DNA of 64,000 bases from Bacillus mesophilus (GCF_011008845.1 NZ_JAAIWM010000004.1:124001-188000), one strand, 5' to 3'. Shown: positions 35,100-43,157, counted from the first letter of the stretch. The notes: a model not told the origin generated them from the letters alone. Translations and numbers: made by a program.

Positions 35100-36212
35100 A
35101 TGAATACGGTAGCTTATTTCTTTTTTCAAAATATGGCGCTCATTATTGCCTTTATGTTTTTGTATATAAAATTAAAAGACTTCTTCCTAGAACGAAAAAT
35201 CACATCATTTCTTTTAATTTCTCCTTTACTAGCAAGTTTCTTGTCTTTAGTTGTGATGCTACATCCCCTAGAATATGAGGGAATGAAATTAGATTTACGA
35301 GAAGTACCTCTTTTTTTCATTAGTTTTATAGGTGGATGGAAATGGGGTCTAGTCTCATCTATTTTACCTTCATTATATCGATTCTCTTTAGGAGGACCCA
35401 CTGTTATTGAAGGAATCATGCAAAGTATTTTACTTCCCGTTTTAATAGGTTCCCTATTCTATGGAAAAGGAAATTTTATTCCTGAGACAACGATATTGAA
35501 CCTTAAGAAATTGATTGGGACTCTATTGTTATTTGAAGTGATTAAATCAATCTTAATGATTATAACGACCCCTATAACTGTACAACTATCCTTTATTATG
35601 TCTATATTTGCCGTATTAGCTGTTCTTGGAATGGGATTGATGCTAAATGATGCTAATAGAAGTAATATGATGAAGAAAGAACTACTATATCTTTCTAACC
35701 ATGACTCATTAACACATTTACCTAATATTAGGTGGTTTAAAGAGGAAGCACAAAAGCAATTAGACAAAAAGTCTAAGGTTGCAATTGCTATGTTTGACGT
35801 AGACTATTTCAAAAAATTTAATGACACAAATGGTCATCAAGCGGGAGACGAAGTACTGCGAGACTTAAGCCAACTGTTAGCGGATCATATTGGAAAAGAA
35901 GCACTAATTGCTCGCTACGGTGGTGAAGAGTTTATCATTTTCTATAAAAATGCAACTAATAGAGTTTATATTGAGGATGTCATATCTCGATTTAAAGACA
36001 AGATAGAACAATTCCCATTCATAGGTCGCGAAAACATTCCGGAACAAAAAGTGACTATCTCAGTTGGAATTAGCTTTTCAAATTCTAACGACTCATTAGA
36101 AAATATGATAAAAGAGGCAGATCAAGCGCTATATGAATCAAAAAATAGCGGCCGAAACAAGGTCACTGTTTACTCCGAAGGACAAACCAAATCTATTATT
36201 GAACCTAGTTAA
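35100..36212 (+). CDS. Membrane diguanylate cyclase (5TM-5TMR_LYT sensor + GGDEF)
   Basis: 370 aa. Residues about 1-190 form five or six transmembrane helices of the LytS-type 5TM receptor class (FFISFIGGWKWGLVSSILPSLYRFSLGG). The C-terminal GGDEF domain (about 205-360) has HDSLTHLPNIRWF, MFDVDYFKKFNDTNGHQAGD (metal Asp) and the active-site variant RYGGEEF, with TISVGIS and ALYESKNSGRNKV. An RxxD inhibitory site is absent five residues before GGEEF, so product feedback is unlikely. It should synthesise cyclic di-GMP. A GAAGG-type site precedes the ATG. No terminator is evident. Confidence 0.9.
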   Translation: MNTVAYFFFQNMALIIAFMFLYIKLKDFFLERKITSFLLISPLLASFLSLVVMLHPLEYEGMKLDLREVPLFFISFIGGWKWGLVSSILPSLYRFSLGGPTVIEGIMQSILLPVLIGSLFYGKGNFIPETTILNLKKLIGTLLLFEVIKSILMIITTPITVQLSFIMSIFAVLAVLGMGLMLNDANRSNMMKKELLYLSNHDSLTHLPNIRWFKEEAQKQLDKKSKVAIAMFDVDYFKKFNDTNGHQAGDEVLRDLSQLLADHIGKEALIARYGGEEFIIFYKNATNRVYIEDVISRFKDKIEQFPFIGRENIPEQKVTISVGISFSNSNDSLENMIKEADQALYESKNSGRNKVTVYSEGQTKSIIEPS

Positions 36213-36295
36213 TTAATTATCTAGGTTTTTTCCATGTTTTGATTTTAGTTCTTTTTACTTGGTACAATGGTTGAAAGAGAAAAGGAGTGTCGCAT

Positions 36296-36970
36296 ATGTG
36301 TGGTCGCTTTACATTATTTGCTGATTTGAACGAGATTGTTGAGAGGTTTGTGATTAACGTTGGGATACAAGAGGAAAACTATTCTAAGAGCTACAATATC
36401 GCACCTTCCCATTCCGTTCTTTCTGTCATAAATGACGGCACAAACAATAGATTAGGATATTTACGCTGGGGACTACTTCCACCCTGGGCTAGTGACGAAA
36501 AGATAGGTTATAAATTGATTAACGCAAGAGCTGAAACACTTTCTGAGAAGCCCAGCTTTCGTATGGCCTATCAAAGAAAACGTTGTCTTGTACCTGCAAA
36601 TAGTTTCTTTGAATGGAAAAAAACAGATCATACAAAAACACCCCTGTGTATTAAACTTAAATGTTCGGGTTTGTTTGCGATGGCTGGTTTATGGGAGAGT
36701 TGGCGGTCACCTCTAGGTAAAATCATTCATACTTGTACGATCATTACAACAACCCCAAATCACTTGGTAAAAGATATACATGATCGGATGCCTGTTATTT
36801 TAAATCCTGATGATGAAAGCAAATGGCTTGACCCTGCTGTAAAGGATGTTAACGATCTAAATGGCTTGCTAAAACCCTTCCCAGCAGAGTTAATGGACGC
36901 ATATGAGGTCTCCTCTCTTGTAAACTCACCGAAAAATAATAATCACAACGTCATTCAAGAGATTTGTTAA
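36296..36970 (+). CDS. SOS response-associated peptidase, YedK/HMCES (SRAP) family
   Basis: About 224 aa. The mature catalytic Cys is residue 2 (MCGRFTLFADLNEI), as required for thiazolidine crosslinking to abasic sites in single-stranded DNA. NIAPSHSVLSV, RWGLLPPWASD, INARAETLSEKPSF, CLVPANSFFEWKK (active-site Glu) and IHDRMPVIL (active-site His) complete the SRAP signature. The frame opens three codons earlier, but AAGGAGTG and the Cys2 requirement fix ATG 36296. No LexA box is visible upstream. Confidence 0.92.
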   Translation: MCGRFTLFADLNEIVERFVINVGIQEENYSKSYNIAPSHSVLSVINDGTNNRLGYLRWGLLPPWASDEKIGYKLINARAETLSEKPSFRMAYQRKRCLVPANSFFEWKKTDHTKTPLCIKLKCSGLFAMAGLWESWRSPLGKIIHTCTIITTTPNHLVKDIHDRMPVILNPDDESKWLDPAVKDVNDLNGLLKPFPAELMDAYEVSSLVNSPKNNNHNVIQEIC

Positions 36971-37016
36971 ATACAGAAGATATCAATATGATCTTAAAGC
37001 CAGTTATTTATGATGG

Positions 37017-37074
37017 TTGTAATAATAATGATTTTTATATATGATATAAGAGTAAATCGTAACCATTATTATTT
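37017..37074 (+). promoter_or_regulatory. Promoter with a Zur-like operator upstream of the CobW gene
   Basis: TTGTAA (37017) - 17 bp - TATGAT (37040) forms a good sigma-A promoter with a predicted start near 37052. Directly there, 37054-37074 reads AAATCGTAA - CCA - TTATTATTT. The left half is identical to the B. subtilis Zur box (AAATCGTAATNATTACGATTT) and the right half has two mismatches. This is a good position for zinc-dependent repression; binding is inferred. Confidence 0.6.
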
Positions 37075-37140
37075 GTTGAATACGATCCTGCTGCTATTGG
37101 AACTGCTCTATTATAGATATGAGAAGAGGAGGAAAATGCA

Positions 37141-38124
37141 ATGAGGGGAAAAACTCCTGTTTATATAATCAGTGGTTTTCTAGGAAGTGGAAAAACCACG
37201 GTCTTAAAGAAATTAGTAGAATATACAAGACAACAAAACAAAAAAGTAGGACTCATCCTTAATGAACTCGGAGATGTAAATGTAGAGAATTATATGTTTG
37301 AGCAAGAACAAATGGTCGAGCTTTTAAACGGGTGTATTTGCTGCTCTATTCAAGATGACCTTAAGGAAACCTTACAACAATTTATAGATAACCCTGTAGA
37401 TATTCTTTTGATTGAGGGAACAGGTGTAGCCAACCCTAACGAAATTGTCGATACACTTGTAAGTACAACTTACCTTGAGAATTTTGAGCTAAAGTCTATT
37501 ATAAGTCTAGTAGATGCAAGTAACTTCTTAGACTACCAAAGTATCTTTTCTAGCTCAAAAGAAATACGTCAATTGTTAAAAGAACAAATAACTAGTGCTT
37601 CCCTTGTAATTGTGAATAAAACAGATTTAATCTCTACTAAGCAACTCCAAAAAGTAGAAGCTAGTATCTATAAAAATATAGCAAACGATACTCCGATGAT
37701 CGCTACTTCCTATGGTGAGGTTAGTATTGAAGAACTGCTTAAACCTAGGATAAGAATGATTACATCTGGTGAAAGTGATCAGAAAAGTTGCTCTTGCTCC
37801 TCCAATGATCATAAAGAAGGATGTGAGCATCAAAATCATTCTAACCATGCTAGTATTAAAGCAGTTAAGCTAGACAATCTACCTTCATTAGATAGAAAAC
37901 AGTTGCAAAAGTGGTTAAAAGGACTACCAGGCGAAATTATTCGTGGCAAAGGAATTGTTCAAGTTAGTGGTGAAACAGGACTGACAAGCTTCCAATATGC
38001 TGCAGGAAGATTATCATTCGAAAAACTAGCTGAAGCTAGCATGCAAGAAACCGTAATGATTTTGATTGGAAATAATATTAAAAAAGATGAAATAATAAAG
38101 TATTATGAAAAGGGTTTTTTGTAA
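37141..38124 (+). CDS. CobW-type G3E GTPase, putative zinc metallochaperone (ZagA/YciC-like)
   Basis: 327 aa. The P-loop is GFLGSGKTT near residue 12, the metal-binding CxCC motif is in NGCICCSIQDD near 66, EGTGVANP is switch II, and VNKTDL gives guanine specificity. A His/Cys-rich insert of about 25 residues (SCSCSSNDHKEGCEHQNHSNH) lies before the C-terminal CobW_C domain, a typical metal-storage loop. Family members deliver zinc to client enzymes under zinc limitation. The Zur-like operator over the promoter fits this. GAGGAGG precedes the ATG, and a terminator follows. The client protein cannot be told from neighbours. Confidence 0.88.
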   Translation: MRGKTPVYIISGFLGSGKTTVLKKLVEYTRQQNKKVGLILNELGDVNVENYMFEQEQMVELLNGCICCSIQDDLKETLQQFIDNPVDILLIEGTGVANPNEIVDTLVSTTYLENFELKSIISLVDASNFLDYQSIFSSSKEIRQLLKEQITSASLVIVNKTDLISTKQLQKVEASIYKNIANDTPMIATSYGEVSIEELLKPRIRMITSGESDQKSCSCSSNDHKEGCEHQNHSNHASIKAVKLDNLPSLDRKQLQKWLKGLPGEIIRGKGIVQVSGETGLTSFQYAAGRLSFEKLAEASMQETVMILIGNNIKKDEIIKYYEKGFL

Positions 38125-38140
38125 ATAACTGATTACTTTG

Positions 38141-38163
38141 AAGGGCCAGCTGGTCCTTTTTTT
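38141..38163 (+). terminator. Terminator of the CobW gene
   Basis: AAGGGCCA - GC - TGGTCCTT hairpin followed by seven T. Confidence 0.75.
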
Positions 38164-38425
38164 AATTTATTAACTAATCCTGACGGGGACACCCTAACAG
38201 TCGTCCCCTTCTAGACATTCAAATGGTTCAAAAAAGTCCAATCTTTTGGTGTTACAAACCTATACTTTTATTGTTATTTAAATTACAGATTTTTCAGCTG
38301 TCATTGCTAAAACATAGTCTTTAAACGCATGACCTTAAACATAAATCTGGCATCCTCCCCCATTTTTGATGGGTGGTTTAAAAATGGCCTTAATCTATTT
38401 AAAAAAAGTTCATCACAAAATCTAG
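38164..38425. other. Gene-free interval with short palindromes
   Basis: No supported gene. A GGGGAC / GTCCCC palindrome lies at 38185-38208, and a CCCCCATTTTTGATGGG-type hairpin near 38357-38373 precedes the relic frame. The region reads like eroded DNA. Confidence 0.4.
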
Positions 38426-38566
38426 ATGGACCATATCTTTGATAACAAGAATCGTGATCCCTGCAAATTGCATCTAGAGGATTTACTGGGGCTCCCGGCC
38501 CACTACAACGCGGACCTCAATATCGATAACCTGGAAAACAAGACAAAATCATCTCCCCCTTTTTAG
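38426..38566 (+). pseudogene. GC-richer relic frame (46 aa), probably a degraded foreign gene
   Basis: The frame reads MDHIFDNKNRDPCKLHLEDL then LGLPAHYNADLNID and stops at TAG 38566. The same frame continues upstream (MALIYLKKVHHKI) through one in-frame TAG at 38423-38425, so a longer frame seems to have been interrupted. Codons such as CTG GGG CTC CCG GCC CAC TAC AAC GCG GAC CTC are much richer in G+C than the neighbours. No ribosome-binding site is visible. I do not recognise the family. Confidence 0.4.
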
Positions 38567-38731
38567 CTTTTTTATAGTTTATGTACAAGAAGGGAACATG
38601 GACAGGGGGGATGTCCTATATCTATAGCCTGTTTACAAGTTTGTATTAACGTACATGACTAGAAGAATCTTGTTTTCTTCTTAAAACAAAGATTGAAGTT
38701 TGTTGATGATATTTAGAGCAACTGCATTAAA

Positions 38732-39724
38732 TCATCCCTGTGACTTGTCTAAAAATGAGTAGTAATAGATCTTTTTGAAAGATCGAATTTGATTTAACTT
38801 ATACTTAGCTTCCGATGAAATTTCACTAAGTGGTTTACCCTTTACTAAAGGTGTTTTATCATACACCTTCTTTACTTCTATTTTCTCAGCGTTATTTACC
38901 TCTTCATCATGAATGATAATCTTCTCAGGATACCACATGATAATGTCTAGGATTTCTTCAACTTCTTGAATATTTGAGTGAAGGAGAAGCTGAAGTAACT
39001 CATGATTGGTCAAGATCGGAATAGTTCCTATAGGTAACTCTTTCTGACGCACATAAATGGAAATTGCTTTTGCTAAGAGAGCATCCAAAGCCAGACAAGT
39101 AGGTTCCAAAAAGCTCTTATGATCTTGGAAGATAGCATTCATTATGGATTCACTCGTTGAAAGATCAGCATCGACAAAATGACCAGAAAAGGAAATATTT
39201 TCTATGATTGTTGATGGATGCTTATCCAATTTCCCAAGCATATAAGAATCTCTCAAGAAGCTATCCAGATGATCTGCACTTAAATATGGTGTCTTGTGGG
39301 TTAATGGGGAATCTTCATTCAATAAATTAATAATTGCTTGTGGGCAGAAGCCATATTTGGTTAATATTGCAGAAACTTCCTGGCCTTTTATATAATCCTC
39401 TGTGATGGTATGGTGGTTAAATCCCAGTGTTCGTTCAACGGCATGTGAAAAAGGTAAATGTCCAATATCATGAAGAAGTGCTGCCATTCGAAGATTCTTA
39501 TCACTTGGAAAAAAACGGGCAATGATGGTCCACACTCCAACAGTATGTTCATATCTTGAATGCTTAGCTGCTGTAATAAAGGAAGCTGTTCCATAATGTG
39601 AAAGAAACTTTAACCTCTTAAGAGCCCTACTTTGTAACAGTTCATACTCCCAAGGGTCAGCTTTTGTATTAAGCTGGTAAAACGGGTCAAAAATATTTTC
39701 TTGATTTCTAAAAATATACTGCAT
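38732..39724 (-). CDS. HD-superfamily phosphohydrolase (dGTPase/YwfO-like)
   Basis: 330 aa. The HD metal site is seen as SRYEHTVGVW (His60), then LLHDIGHLPFSHAVERTLG (His-Asp near 86-87) and YLSADHLDSFLRDS near 148 (late Asp). The LQSRALKRLKFLSHYG start is typical for the SAMHD1/YwfO-like group of nucleotide triphosphohydrolases, so dNTP hydrolysis is a reasonable inference. AAAGGAG precedes the ATG. It has a roughly 150-nt leader with a terminator hairpin before the start codon (39780-39818), which suggests control by attenuation. Confidence 0.8.
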   Translation of the reverse strand: MQYIFRNQENIFDPFYQLNTKADPWEYELLQSRALKRLKFLSHYGTASFITAAKHSRYEHTVGVWTIIARFFPSDKNLRMAALLHDIGHLPFSHAVERTLGFNHHTITEDYIKGQEVSAILTKYGFCPQAIINLLNEDSPLTHKTPYLSADHLDSFLRDSYMLGKLDKHPSTIIENISFSGHFVDADLSTSESIMNAIFQDHKSFLEPTCLALDALLAKAISIYVRQKELPIGTIPILTNHELLQLLLHSNIQEVEEILDIIMWYPEKIIIHDEEVNNAEKIEVKKVYDKTPLVKGKPLSEISSEAKYKLNQIRSFKKIYYYSFLDKSQG

Positions 39725-39779
39725 TTTTGGTTCTCCTTTCGAAATGTAAGATTATTTTATTCCCACTCAACAATAAAAA

Positions 39780-39818
39780 GCCCGTTTCATATCCTAGAAA
39801 TAAAGATACGAAACCGGC
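39780..39818 (-). promoter_or_regulatory. Leader terminator hairpin (possible attenuator) of the HD hydrolase gene
   Basis: On the minus strand GCCGGTTTCGTATC - 11 nt - GATATGAAACGGGC (one mismatch, one G-T pair) is followed by TTTTTATTG, about 55 nt before the start codon. An upstream AAACCG could pair with CGGTTT of the 5' arm, and an upstream CCACTC with GAGTGG beyond the T-run. Those are the alternative pairings expected of a riboregulator. No known riboswitch family is recognised. Confidence 0.55.
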
Positions 39819-39884
39819 TCAGTATGAGAGTGGTAAACTACCACGGTTTATCAGTTCGTAATAAAGAAAATATTATACACCTAA

Positions 39885-39912
39885 ATTATACCAATTATTG
39901 CATGTTAGTCAA
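39885..39912 (-). promoter_or_regulatory. Sigma-A promoter of the HD hydrolase leader
   Basis: Minus strand TTGACT - 16 bp - TATAAT, which would start transcription near 39878 and give an about 154-nt leader. A second TATAAT at 39872-39877 lacks a good -35. Confidence 0.6.
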
Positions 39913-39916
39913 GAAC

Positions 39917-40101
39917 AAAAGGCGCAAGCGCCCCGGTTAGCCCTGACAAGCAAATGTTCCTTCGAGAAAAAAGGGTTGGTTTCCCTTTATTTTCGAAGGA
40001 ACATTTGACCTAGGAAAAAGTGTACTTCCTTTTTCCATCGAGGTAGGATGAAATTGCAAAGATCGTCGCAATTTCATCTTGGCTGGGCGCTGGAGCTGGA
40101 T
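39917..40101. repeat. 185-bp structured interspersed element (Bacillus palindromic-repeat type)
   Basis: The element begins AAAAGGCGCAAGCGCC and ends GGCGCTGGAGCTGGA, ends that I recognise from imperfect palindromic repeats scattered in Bacillaceae genomes. Internal structure: a long stem-loop at 39951-40009 (AAATGTTCCTTCGA / TCGAAGGAACATTT), a second at 40048-40079 (GATGAAATTGC / GCAATTTCATC), and an outer pairing of GGTTAGCC with GGCTGGG. It has no coding capacity. It lies just upstream of the HD-gene promoter. Confidence 0.7.
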
Positions 40102-40158
40102 TATTATACACTACTCTTATTTATCAACAAATGATAAACTTTTATAATTTCATAAAAA

Positions 40159-40183
40159 AATCTTACCTTCCAAAGGTAAGATT
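40159..40183 (-). terminator. Terminator of the ring-cleaving dioxygenase gene
   Basis: AATCTTACC - 7 nt - GGTAAGATT followed on the minus strand by TTTTTTATG. Confidence 0.75.
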
Positions 40184-40189
40184 CAACTT

Positions 40190-41167
40190 TTATTCTTTCT
40201 CAAATTTTATTGTACTTCTTACAGTATTTATTGGACGAACAAGGCTTTCAATTTGTTCACGCTTTTGCTCTAGAAATGGTGGTAATGATAGCTTTTCACC
40301 TAGAGTTTCATAAGGCTCATCACCCATAAACCCAGGACCATCTGTAGCAAATTCAAAGAGAATTTGCGGAGCTACCCTAGAATAAAGCGATTCGAAAAAG
40401 TAACGATTTACATAGCCTGATGTTTGGAAACCAAAACTTTGTAAACGCTCATTCCATTCATCAATTACAGAGCGATCGTCAACTCGAAAGGCAACGTGGT
40501 GGACAGTGCCAAAACCTTGCTGAGCCGGAGGAAGCATTACGTTATGCTCTGCAATTACTTGAGCTCCATTTCCCCCTTCGCCCACTTCAAATAAGAAAAA
40601 GGAACCTTCCTTTGCCACTTGTTTAAATAATAATACCTTTTCCAGCATCTCTTTGAAATAATCAATATTTGCAACTGTGATAAAGATAGGACCTAGTCCA
40701 GTAATGGCAAACTCCAATGGTATCGGACCATTCTGCCATGGTGTTCCAGAAGCAACTCCTTTATTCGATTCGTCTGAAATTAATTGATATTGCTGATCAT
40801 CAAAATCTACAAAAGAAATGGTCTTCTTACCAAATTGCTCCTTAATTCCTGAATGCTTAACCTCTAAACGATCAAATCTACTAGCCCAATAATCTAGTGC
40901 AGCATCAGTCGGAACCCGAAATGAGGTTTTGGAAATTTCATTCGTACCATGAACTCCCTTTCGAATACCCGGAAAATCAAAGAAAGTCATATCTGTTCCT
41001 GGGCTCCCGGTATCATCAGCAAAAAATAAGTGATATGTTTGGATATCATCTTGGTTCACTGTTTTTTTTACTAATCTCATCCCTAGCACATAAGTAAAAA
41101 ATTCATAGTTTTTCTCTGCACTACTTGTTATTGCTGTAACATGGTGAACTCCTTTTAGTTCATTCAC
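40190..41167 (-). CDS. mhqO: Ring-cleaving dioxygenase, MhqO-like (two VOC domains)
   Basis: 325 aa from a GTG start with GGGGGT upstream. Two glyoxalase/VOC units: the first begins GVHHVTAITSSAEKNYEFF and the second GPIFITVANIDYFKEML. Metal ligands are probably HHVTA (His), GFGTVHHVAFRVDD (His) and ILFEFATDGPGF (Glu). The sequence matches the MhqO/MhqE/MhqA type of quinone- or catechol-detoxifying dioxygenases in Bacillus. A consensus MhqR operator sits on the promoter, so induction by quinones or electrophiles is expected. Assignment to MhqO rather than a paralogue is by similarity. Confidence 0.85.
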   Translation of the reverse strand: MNELKGVHHVTAITSSAEKNYEFFTYVLGMRLVKKTVNQDDIQTYHLFFADDTGSPGTDMTFFDFPGIRKGVHGTNEISKTSFRVPTDAALDYWASRFDRLEVKHSGIKEQFGKKTISFVDFDDQQYQLISDESNKGVASGTPWQNGPIPLEFAITGLGPIFITVANIDYFKEMLEKVLLFKQVAKEGSFFLFEVGEGGNGAQVIAEHNVMLPPAQQGFGTVHHVAFRVDDRSVIDEWNERLQSFGFQTSGYVNRYFFESLYSRVAPQILFEFATDGPGFMGDEPYETLGEKLSLPPFLEQKREQIESLVRPINTVRSTIKFEKE

Positions 41168-41224
41168 GTTTATACCCCCGTTTTTTTAAAAAATAATATT
41201 TATTCTCATTATCCTTAATTAATA

Positions 41225-41271
41225 TATCTCAGTTTCGAGATAAATATACCACAGAGTTTTGCCGCTGTCAA
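41225..41271 (-). promoter_or_regulatory. Sigma-A promoter with MhqR operator
   Basis: Minus strand TTGACA (41266-41271) - 17 bp - TATATT (41243-41248) is followed at once by TATCTCGAAACTGAGATA (41225-41242). The 6-bp TATCTC/GAGATA arms match the published B. subtilis MhqR operator, and the site spans the predicted transcription start. Confidence 0.8.
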
Positions 41272-41302
41272 ATACACAACTTATACTCAATCAATTACAT
41301 AC

Positions 41303-41581
41303 TTACCTATTTTTAAGAAAAAACCAAACACTTATCCCAAAACAAAATAGTCCCACAATAAAATAAAAGGATCTTGTAACCCAGTAAGGAAACTTCCCTA
41401 ATACAAATCCAATTAATTCAAATGGATTAATCAAAAAAAGATAATCGATAGTACTCATCTGCTCTTGTTCAACAAAGTCACCACGTTTTCGCAGTTTCTG
41501 TTCAGAAATTGAACTAACATAGATAAACGTGGCTCCCATTAAGGAGAAAATCACACCTAATAATGATTCGACTGAAAACAT
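41303..41581 (-). CDS. Two-helix membrane protein (92 aa), unknown
   Basis: GAGGTGG lies 5 nt before the ATG. A hydrophobic segment at about 5-24 and another at about 70-88 (SFYFIVGLFCFGISVWFF) enclose a basic then hydrophobic middle part (SEQKLRKRGDFVEQEQM, IDYLFLINPFELIGFVLG). No family is recognised. A 75-aa gene starts 50 bp upstream in the same direction, so they may be a small operon. Confidence 0.6.
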   Translation of the reverse strand: MFSVESLLGVIFSLMGATFIYVSSISEQKLRKRGDFVEQEQMSTIDYLFLINPFELIGFVLGKFPYWVTRSFYFIVGLFCFGISVWFFLKNR

Positions 41582-41631
41582 ACAACCACCTCAAGATATA
41601 AAACTCACAAGGATAACTTTTTCAGATTCTA

Positions 41632-41859
41632 TTAAATCCGATTCTTTATTTCTTCCCGTAATGACTCTATAAGGGTATCTGATAAATTTGCAGGAATGGT
41701 TTGATTTTCTTCGAAATACCAACTATTAATCAATTCTAGGTCTTCTTTTTTAAAGGTAACGCTATATTGGTTCTGGTTGTATGTAAAATCAGCGGTAACT
41801 GATTCTTCACCCAGAAACTCATCATCTATAATCATGTGATTTATTTTGAATGACTCCAT
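41632..41859 (-). CDS. Hypothetical small acidic protein (75 aa)
   Basis: AGGAGG lies 6 nt before ATG 41859; the frame is open further upstream but without a site. The product is soluble and acidic (IIDDEFLGEESVTADFTYNQNQYSVTF; INSWYFEENQTIPANLSD) and suggests a small beta structure followed by a helix. No family is recognised. It is probably the first gene of a two-gene unit with the 92-aa membrane protein. Confidence 0.6.
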   Translation of the reverse strand: MESFKINHMIIDDEFLGEESVTADFTYNQNQYSVTFKKEDLELINSWYFEENQTIPANLSDTLIESLREEIKNRI

Positions 41860-42017
41860 GAAAATCCTCCTAAGAAATCTTTTTATGTACATAGATTGAA
41901 CATAAACGAAGTGTTTATTCATTTTAGTTTTCTACAACTTATAATTTGGTTTGAAATAGTTGATATCCCGGTATATCGCCTGTAAAATGGACAAGTAATA
42001 CATAAGGAGGAATAATA

Positions 42018-42311
42018 ATGATTCAACGTACAGTACTACTCAAGTTCTCAGAAGAAACTACAACAGAAACATTACAAGAAGTTGTTACAAAGTTTAAAAC
42101 ACTTAAACATGTCCTAACTGGAATAGTAGAAATTGAAGCGGGATTCAACTTGGCTGAAAAAAGTAAGGAATATCAAGTAATTTTAATGGTAAGATTCGAG
42201 GATCAAGCTGCCCTTGATGCTTACACTGCAAACGAAGATCACCAAGCTGTTGCTGCCTTCATTCGTGAGGCCGGAAGACTTGATAGTATTGGGGTAGACA
42301 TCGAAATTTAA
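42018..42311 (+). CDS. Dabb-family (stress-responsive A/B barrel) protein
   Basis: 97 aa dimeric alpha/beta-barrel domain: RTVLLKFSEETTTETLQEV at the start, GIVEIEAGFNLAEKSKEYQVIL in the middle and ALDAYTANEDHQAVAAFIREA near the end, all typical of Dabb. Homologues are induced by stress or modify polyketides; the role here is unknown. AAGGAGG precedes the ATG. Weak hairpins (GTGGT/ACCAC; CCTTT/AAAGG, then TTTTTT) follow at 42333-42388. Confidence 0.85.
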   Translation: MIQRTVLLKFSEETTTETLQEVVTKFKTLKHVLTGIVEIEAGFNLAEKSKEYQVILMVRFEDQAALDAYTANEDHQAVAAFIREAGRLDSIGVDIEI

Positions 42312-42411
42312 AGAATTGTTCAACTAAAATAGCGTGGTAGGCAAAACCACAGATTCCTTTAATAAAGGCGAAATATTTTGTCTTTTTTCTCCAAAATCTC
42401 TTTTATAAAAT

Positions 42412-42447
42412 AAAAAGTGATAAGAGTATTTCCCCTTATCACTTTTT
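42412..42447 (-). terminator. Terminator of the liv operon
   Basis: AAAAAGTGATAAG and CTTATCACTTTTT form a 13-bp perfect stem with a 10-nt loop, directly after the livF-like stop. Confidence 0.8.
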
Positions 42448-42449
42448 AA

Positions 42450-43157
42450 TCAAGCTAAATAGGCTTCTTTGATTTGTTCATCACCTAGTAATTCAACATT
42501 TGTTCCTGTCATTTTGATTTCACCTGTTTGTATAACATAACCACGGTTTGCAATTTGTAATGCCTGATAAGCATTTTGTTCAACTAATAAAACGGTCATC
42601 CCAGTTTCGTTTAGTTCTTTTATAATAGAGAATATTTGCTCCACAATGATCGGGGCAAGTCCCATAGATGGCTCATCAAGCATTAATATATTGGGACCAC
42701 TCATGAGTGCTCTTCCCATTGCCAGCATTTGTTGCTCTCCACCACTCATAGTTCCTCCACGCTGATTCACACGTTCTTTTACACGAGGGAAGTATTGAAA
42801 AACCTTTTCCATTCGTTCTGCTATGATTTTCTTATCTTTAACAGAAAAAGCACCCATTTCTAAATTTTCTCTTACCGTTAGCCTTGGAAATATTTTTCTC
42901 CCCTCTGGAACATGGGCGATCCCTGAGATTACAGTTTCATGAGGTTGAACCGTAGTAATGTTTTGACCATTTAAAAGAATCGTTCCCGCTTTTGGTTTAA
43001 CTCCACCACTAATCGTTTTTAGCGTTGTAGATTTACCTGCCCCATTACTTCCTATCAGAGAAACAATCTCTCCTTGATTAACGTGAAGGGTTATACCCTT
43101 AAGTGCATGTATTCCTCCGTAGTATGCATGGACATTATTTAATTCTAGAATTGGCAT
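42450..43157 (-). CDS. livF: Branched-chain amino-acid ABC transporter ATPase LivF
   Basis: 235 aa. Walker A GSNGAGKSTT near 37, then HVPEGRKIFPRLTVRENL (the LivF-typical replacement of the normal Q-loop region), MSGGEQQMLAMGRAL signature, Walker B ILMLDEPSMGLAP, switch VLLVEQNAYQAL. This is the short LivF class with the GGIHALKGI start. TAGGAGG precedes the ATG, which lies 3 bp after the livG stop. Last gene of a full five-gene Liv operon on the minus strand. Confidence 0.9.
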   Translation of the reverse strand: MPILELNNVHAYYGGIHALKGITLHVNQGEIVSLIGSNGAGKSTTLKTISGGVKPKAGTILLNGQNITTVQPHETVISGIAHVPEGRKIFPRLTVRENLEMGAFSVKDKKIIAERMEKVFQYFPRVKERVNQRGGTMSGGEQQMLAMGRALMSGPNILMLDEPSMGLAPIIVEQIFSIIKELNETGMTVLLVEQNAYQALQIANRGYVIQTGEIKMTGTNVELLGDEQIKEAYLA

